Positions 4,963 through 7,884 of a stretch of DNA of 7,884 nucleotides are shown in pieces. The notes beneath the pieces were generated by a model that was not told the DNA's origin, searched no databases, and worked only from the letters and a program-made list of their open reading frames with translations. The position numbers and the translations under genes are program-made. Origin of the DNA: Silvanigrellaceae bacterium. Lineage in GTDB: Bacteria; Bdellovibrionota; Oligoflexia; Silvanigrellales; Silvanigrellaceae. Every line of letters starts with the position of its first letter. Position 1 is the stretch's first letter. The stretch is from positions 1 to 7,884 of the forward strand of contig CANJMU010000024.1 in assembly GCA_947475135.1 (NCBI GenBank), given 5' to 3'.

Positions 4963-6741
4963 TTAATCCTTCACTTTTTCAGAAAGTATTTGAAGACTTT
5001 TCCACAATGTTCGGTTCAATAAAATTAATGCAACAACTAAACAGATAATTCCTGCAACAAGTCTGGCATAATTTCCGCTGAAAGTCGCTTTCATAAATTC
5101 AGCACCAATTCCATTGGATTGAACAATGCTATGATTCGGTAATTCAATAATTTCTGCCACCATACTCGAATTCCAAGCGCCACCAGCGGCAGTTATCCAG
5201 CCTGTAATCAGTGAAGGCAAAATGCAGGGAAAATAAAAGCGAGAAAAACGTTTCCAAAAAGTAAATCCATAAATTTTTGAAACCAATTTTAATTCTGCAG
5301 GAATTCTTGAAGCTGCGCCTATCACATTAAATAAAATATACCATTGACTTCCAACGCACATTAAAAGTGTTGAGTTTAAATAGGGATGCAAATGGAATCG
5401 GTAAAGTAACAGGGTAATCAGTGGAAATAGCACAGGTGCGGGGAAAGCTGCTGCATTTTGAATGATAGGTTGGGCGATTTTTTCTAAAGTGCGATGCAAG
5501 CCAAGCAAAATCCCTAAGGGAACAGTCCATAGAGTACTAATGATTAAAACTAAAAAAACCTTAGAACCCGTTAGAAAAACGGCGTGCATTAATTCAAACC
5601 AATCCGTCGCGGATATTTTTGCCAAGGAAGCAGCAAAGGATGGTAAATTTGGTAAAAGGGAAAAGACAACGCCGCCAATAGCAAACGTAACAATAAAAGA
5701 AACCATAGAAGAATTTTTAATGGCGGTGATTTTATCTTTCCAAGAAAATTCTTGAGGAGTGATAATATTTGTCCATTTTTGAATGTTATCAAAAAGATAT
5801 TTTCGTGTATCGCCGGGGCTTTCAATTTCTGCACGAGGAAATAAAAAACTCAAAGTTTTCCGAAAAATTTTGGAAATAATTTCTGGTAAATTTGTATCTC
5901 GGATTAGATTTAAAAAAAAACTTTCATTTTGATCTGATTTATTTGTTTCTTCGTTGAATTGATTCACCCATGCAATCAATGGTCTCCAAATCAGAAAATC
6001 TGTGCTTAAAATAATAATTAAGAGAACTCCTAATCCAATAGAAAAAGAACCAAATTTTCCATCAGAAAAAGTGAGTGCTAAATAACTTCCCAAACCTGGT
6101 AATCGAAAATTTTGATTTCCTAACGTAAAAGCTTCGCAGGTGGTTAAAAAAAACCATCCACCCGCCATGGACATCATTCCATTGTAAATCAGAGGTTTGT
6201 AACCACTTGGAAAATCCAAAATAAAAAATTTACGTGAATTTGAAAGTTTATAAATAGTGGCAACTTCTTTAAATTCTGAAAGAATTTGTCGCTGGGATTC
6301 ATAATAGGCAAAGGCTAAATTCCAAACTTGACCAACAAAGATAGTTAATAAGCAAGCAAACTCTAAACCCCATCTGCTATTTTGAAAAATAGAGATAAGA
6401 GCCAAAACGAATCCAGGTAAAAATGCAATGACGGGTAAACTTTGCAAAACATCCAACATGGGAATAAGAATGCGCTCCCATGTTTTGCTACGAGCCGCTA
6501 ACGTGCCATAGATAATAGCAAAGACAATGCTCAAAAAAAGAGAAAGAAAACTTCGCGTCAAGGATAAAAGTGCATATCCCGGAAGAGAAGAAAGACGAGT
6601 AGAAATAGTTACGTCGGCAAGAAATGGGGCGTTTGCTGTGCTTAAAAGGTTGATAAAACCAATTCCAAAAACAACACAGACTAAAATGACTGCGACATCT
6701 GCACGTATCAAGGAAGCCTTTGAGGCTTGGACTTGGGCCAT
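4963..6741 (-). CDS. Fused double-domain ABC transporter permease (NitT/TauT type)
   Basis: A 592-residue inner-membrane protein made of two BPD_transp_1 permease units in one chain, so one molecule forms the whole channel. The N-terminal helix (about 14-34) is followed by the first unit (to about 258), with the ATPase-docking EAA loop EFKEVATIYKLSNSRKFF (156-173). A charged cytoplasmic linker (about 260-340) leads to the second unit (345-585), with its own loop ELKLVSKIYGFTFWKRF (483-499). Both loops retain the character needed to bind the ATPase encoded 2 nt downstream. I start at ATG 6741 (MAQVQASKAS) because AAGAGG precedes it by about 8 nt. A GTG at 6834 would add 31 residues translated through the inverted-repeat element and looks spurious. 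No binding protein gene accompanies it in the window. Relatives are annotated for nitrate, sulfonate or bicarbonate, but the substrate is unknown here. Confidence 0.9.
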   Translation of the reverse strand: MAQVQASKASLIRADVAVILVCVVFGIGFINLLSTANAPFLADVTISTRLSSLPGYALLSLTRSFLSLFLSIVFAIIYGTLAARSKTWERILIPMLDVLQSLPVIAFLPGFVLALISIFQNSRWGLEFACLLTIFVGQVWNLAFAYYESQRQILSEFKEVATIYKLSNSRKFFILDFPSGYKPLIYNGMMSMAGGWFFLTTCEAFTLGNQNFRLPGLGSYLALTFSDGKFGSFSIGLGVLLIIILSTDFLIWRPLIAWVNQFNEETNKSDQNESFFLNLIRDTNLPEIISKIFRKTLSFLFPRAEIESPGDTRKYLFDNIQKWTNIITPQEFSWKDKITAIKNSSMVSFIVTFAIGGVVFSLLPNLPSFAASLAKISATDWFELMHAVFLTGSKVFLVLIISTLWTVPLGILLGLHRTLEKIAQPIIQNAAAFPAPVLFPLITLLLYRFHLHPYLNSTLLMCVGSQWYILFNVIGAASRIPAELKLVSKIYGFTFWKRFSRFYFPCILPSLITGWITAAGGAWNSSMVAEIIELPNHSIVQSNGIGAEFMKATFSGNYARLVAGIICLVVALILLNRTLWKSLQILSEKVKD

Positions 6742-6757
6742 AAAGAGAAACCTCTTT
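6742..6757 (-). promoter_or_regulatory. Small hairpin covering the permease ribosome binding site
   Basis: On the minus strand AAAGAG-GTTT-CTCTTT lies directly before the permease ATG. The six-pair stem would partly hide AAGAGG, the ribosome binding site. Such a stem is weak alone (two G-C pairs), so it may only damp translation. Confidence 0.3.
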
Positions 6758-6762
6758 TGAAT

Positions 6763-6886
6763 AGACCTCTTTCCTAACCCCATTTTCTTCGTTGTCGCCG
6801 CGACTTGGTTTCCTAAGTGTATCAGTGCATACACTGCGTTAACTCTCGCTTGCGTCGCTTCGAAACTGAGGTTAGGAAAGAGGTCT
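6763..6886. repeat. 124-bp element with 17-bp terminal inverted repeats (MITE-like or structured RNA)
   Basis: AGACCTCTTTCCTAACC (6763-6779) recurs as an exact inverted copy at 6870-6886. Allowing two mismatches, the match extends inward to 25 bp (6763-6787 against 6862-6886). Inside are a perfect palindrome GTCGCCGCGAC (6794-6804) and a seven-pair hairpin AGTGTAT/ATACACT with a six-nt loop (6816-6835). The interior is rich in CG steps, unlike the surrounding AT-rich DNA. No target-site duplication is apparent and no transposase is encoded. It lies between rpmB and the permease in the direction of transcription, so it could be a MITE-type repeat, and as RNA it would fold into a long closing stem with internal hairpins. 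Confidence 0.7.
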
Positions 6887-6978
6887 CATGGTAAACAAAT
6901 CGAACGTACAGAAACAAAAACACTTCTCATCAACAATTTGGAATGATTGAAATGGAAGCGTTTCAGGGGAAGACTACG
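6887..6978. other. Spacer between the inverted-repeat element and rpmB
   Basis: These 92 bp hold no gene. I see no hairpin followed by a T-run on the minus strand after the rpmB stop, so readthrough from rpmB into the ABC genes is possible. No convincing promoter was found either. Confidence 0.5.
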
Positions 6979-7209
6979 TTATTTTAAATTGACACCCATT
7001 TTATTGCAATAGGCATCAAAGCCAATTTTATTGATAGTGCGAAGTGCTTGTGTGCTCACTTTAAGAGTAATAAATTTACTCAGCTTTGTACTGTAAAGTC
7101 TTTTAGTTTGAACATTAGGTAATAAGCGAACTTTAGTTCTATTTTTAGCGTGAGACACGCGATTTCCAACCATAGTTGATTTTCCGGACAGTGTGCATGT
7201 GCGTGACAT
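6979..7209 (-). CDS. rpmB: Large-subunit ribosomal protein bL28
   Basis: A 76-residue basic protein of the 50S subunit. The sequence opens MSRTCTLSGKSTMVGNRVSH, the standard L28 start (MSRxCxxxGK...GxxVSHxxxxT), continues with KVRLLPNVQ and KRLYS, and ends in the STQALRTINKIGFD-type tail. Length is normal. There is only one cysteine, so this is not the zinc-binding form. The frame is open 10 codons further upstream, but the ATG at 7209 is the start because AAGGAG stands 7 nt before it and the family begins there. rpmG, often next to rpmB, is absent; lon lies divergently upstream and the ABC permease 237 bp downstream on the same strand. Confidence 0.96.
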   Translation of the reverse strand: MSRTCTLSGKSTMVGNRVSHAKNRTKVRLLPNVQTKRLYSTKLSKFITLKVSTQALRTINKIGFDAYCNKMGVNLK

Positions 7210-7271
7210 TTGAGTGCTCCTTCTTATTTGAGACATCATAATGAGTAACTGGCGCCTCTATGAATTTATGG

Positions 7272-7300
7272 TCCATATCAAATAATTAAATAAGATGCAA
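7272..7300 (-). promoter_or_regulatory. Predicted rpmB promoter (extended -10)
   Basis: On the minus strand TTGCAT (7300-7295), 17 nt, TATGGA (7277-7272), with TG one base before the -10 (TGnTAT, extended -10 type). The leader to the rpmB start would be about 55 nt. Fits sigma70 consensus moderately well. Confidence 0.4.
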
Positions 7301-7340
7301 TACGAACTTTTCTTTGCGCTCCTATGGAAACATAAAAAAC

Positions 7341-7368
7341 TTGACAGATGTATCTGTCTGCTCATACT
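7341..7368 (+). promoter_or_regulatory. Predicted sigma70 promoter of lon
   Basis: A perfect TTGACA (7341-7346), 16 nt, CATACT (7363-7368). Transcription would begin near 7375, about 65 nt before the lon ATG. The -35 overlaps a palindrome (7343-7358). No CIRCE element or sigma32-type box is apparent. Confidence 0.55.
7343..7358. promoter_or_regulatory. 16-bp palindromic operator candidate in the lon promoter
   Basis: GACAGAT-GT-ATCTGTC: seven-bp arms around a two-base centre, covering the last four bases of the -35 box and most of the spacer. A bound dimeric protein would block RNA polymerase. The half-site reappears as TGACAGATG at the lon start (7443-7451), also found at 7342-7350. The binding protein is unknown. 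Confidence 0.5.
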
Positions 7369-7441
7369 TCCTTTGATGTAGGAAACTAAAATTTGAATTG
7401 AATAGTGGTTGCTGTGCATTCATAAAATTGAGGACTGCCCC

Positions 7442-7884
7442 ATGACAGATGAAAAAAAAAGTGCGGATAGCGAAAATGAAAAAAATGATTTGGAAAAAAA
7501 AGAAAGTCATGAGTCTTTGCCAGTCATTGTTGCAAAAAAAACAAAACAAATATTAGAAAAATTTCAAAATCACCCATCGGAAGAAACGACAATAAAGCAG
7601 AAAGAGCTTCGGATTTTTCCTGTGAATCAATTGGTGATTTTCCCAAATAGTGTTGTTCCAATCACAGAAAGTAAGGATTGGGACTTAGAAACATTAGATA
7701 AATTGACAAGAATTGGTGGGTCCGTTGGAATTGTTTCAAAGAAATTAAACGTAGAAAAAAACCATCAGGAAAAAGGCAGTAATTCTGAAGAAAATCAAAA
7801 AATAAATCCTCCTTTTTATAATATTGGAACTGAAGTTAAAATTGTGAAAATGATTCGACTTCCAGATCATGGAAGTGGACTTAT
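7442..7884 (+). CDS. lon: Lon protease, N-terminal part (continues beyond the window)
   Basis: Lon is a cytoplasmic ATP-dependent serine protease that removes misfolded and regulatory proteins. Only 147 residues are visible. A highly charged tail (about 1-58, many Lys, Glu, Asn) precedes the substrate-recognition LON domain. That domain is shown by RIFPVNQLVIFPNSVVPI (equivalent to the Lon LPLRDLVVFPGMVVPL), GGSVGIVSKK, and FYNIGTEVKIVKMIRLPD (equivalent to VGTxAxILxxxRLPDG). The ATG at 7442 has TGAGGA 7 nt upstream. Oddities are the long charged tail and a hydrophilic insertion (about 106-122) within the domain. The AAA+ and protease domains lie outside the window, so a stand-alone LON-domain protein cannot be excluded. 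Confidence 0.85.
   Translation, partial: MTDEKKSADSENEKNDLEKKESHESLPVIVAKKTKQILEKFQNHPSEETTIKQKELRIFPVNQLVIFPNSVVPITESKDWDLETLDKLTRIGGSVGIVSKKLNVEKNHQEKGSNSEENQKINPPFYNIGTEVKIVKMIRLPDHGSGL

Noticed and set aside
4963..6834. Permease start at GTG 6834
   Set aside because: The extra 31 residues are translated from the inverted-repeat element and are not permease-like; ATG 6741 has AAGAGG upstream.
6763..6886. Integron attC recombination site
   Set aside because: The ends resemble RYYYAAC/GTTRRRY only partly (GTTAGGA lacks the final pyrimidine). The 17-bp arms are perfect without an extrahelical base, and there are no gene cassettes or integrase.
6979..7239. L28 with ten extra N-terminal residues from 7239
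   Set aside because: The family begins MSRxC, and AAGGAG sits 7 nt before the ATG at 7209.
1..7884. CRISPR array, tRNA or rRNA genes
   Set aside because: No regularly spaced repeats longer than the heptamer array and no cloverleaf or rRNA-like segments seen on either strand.

Overview
The window is AT-rich DNA from a Gram-negative bacterium. It carries outer-membrane lipid A enzyme relatives, a prolipoprotein diacylglyceryl transferase, Shine-Dalgarno-led genes and sigma70-like promoters. The gene set fits a Bdellovibrionota-like or other proteobacterial-grade lineage, but nothing seen fixes the taxon, so that is a weak inference.

Layout. Positions 1-1345 (minus strand) hold a small two-gene unit: an unrecognised 147-residue protein followed by lgt, which runs off the left edge. 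Lgt has about 63 extra N-terminal residues that look like an added membrane hairpin. A 133-bp divergent promoter region separates this unit from a plus-strand envelope cluster at 1479-3488. That cluster encodes a membrane-anchored tyrosine-phosphatase-fold protein, a PagL-like lipid A deacylase whose start overlaps the phosphatase stop (ATGA), and a secreted beta-barrel protein that I align to the lipid A palmitoyltransferase PagP.

The PagP-like gene is the most striking object here. Five perfect tandem copies of the heptamer GAGCCCA sit exactly at the signal-peptidase site. Seven is not a multiple of three, so copy number sets the frame. With five copies the signal peptide runs into TGA; with three or six copies it would join the barrel in frame. 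This is the layout of a slipped-strand phase-variation switch. Together the three genes look like a lipid A (or other envelope lipid) remodelling cassette with one switchable member; that functional reading is inference.

Positions 3545-6741 (minus) encode a NitT/TauT-type ABC importer made of a fused double permease and an ATPase with a C-terminal AAA-associated domain. No substrate-binding protein is encoded in the window. Upstream of the permease lies a 124-bp element (6763-6886) with 17-bp perfect terminal inverted repeats and internal hairpins, resembling a MITE or a structured RNA. Next come rpmB (ribosomal protein L28, minus) and, divergently, the N-terminal part of lon (plus), which runs off the right edge. 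The lon promoter carries a 16-bp palindrome overlapping its -35 box, a likely repressor site.

No tRNA, rRNA, CRISPR array or insertion-sequence transposase is visible. No gene-free stretch exceeds 300 bases; the longest are 6742-6978 and 7210-7441, both described below.
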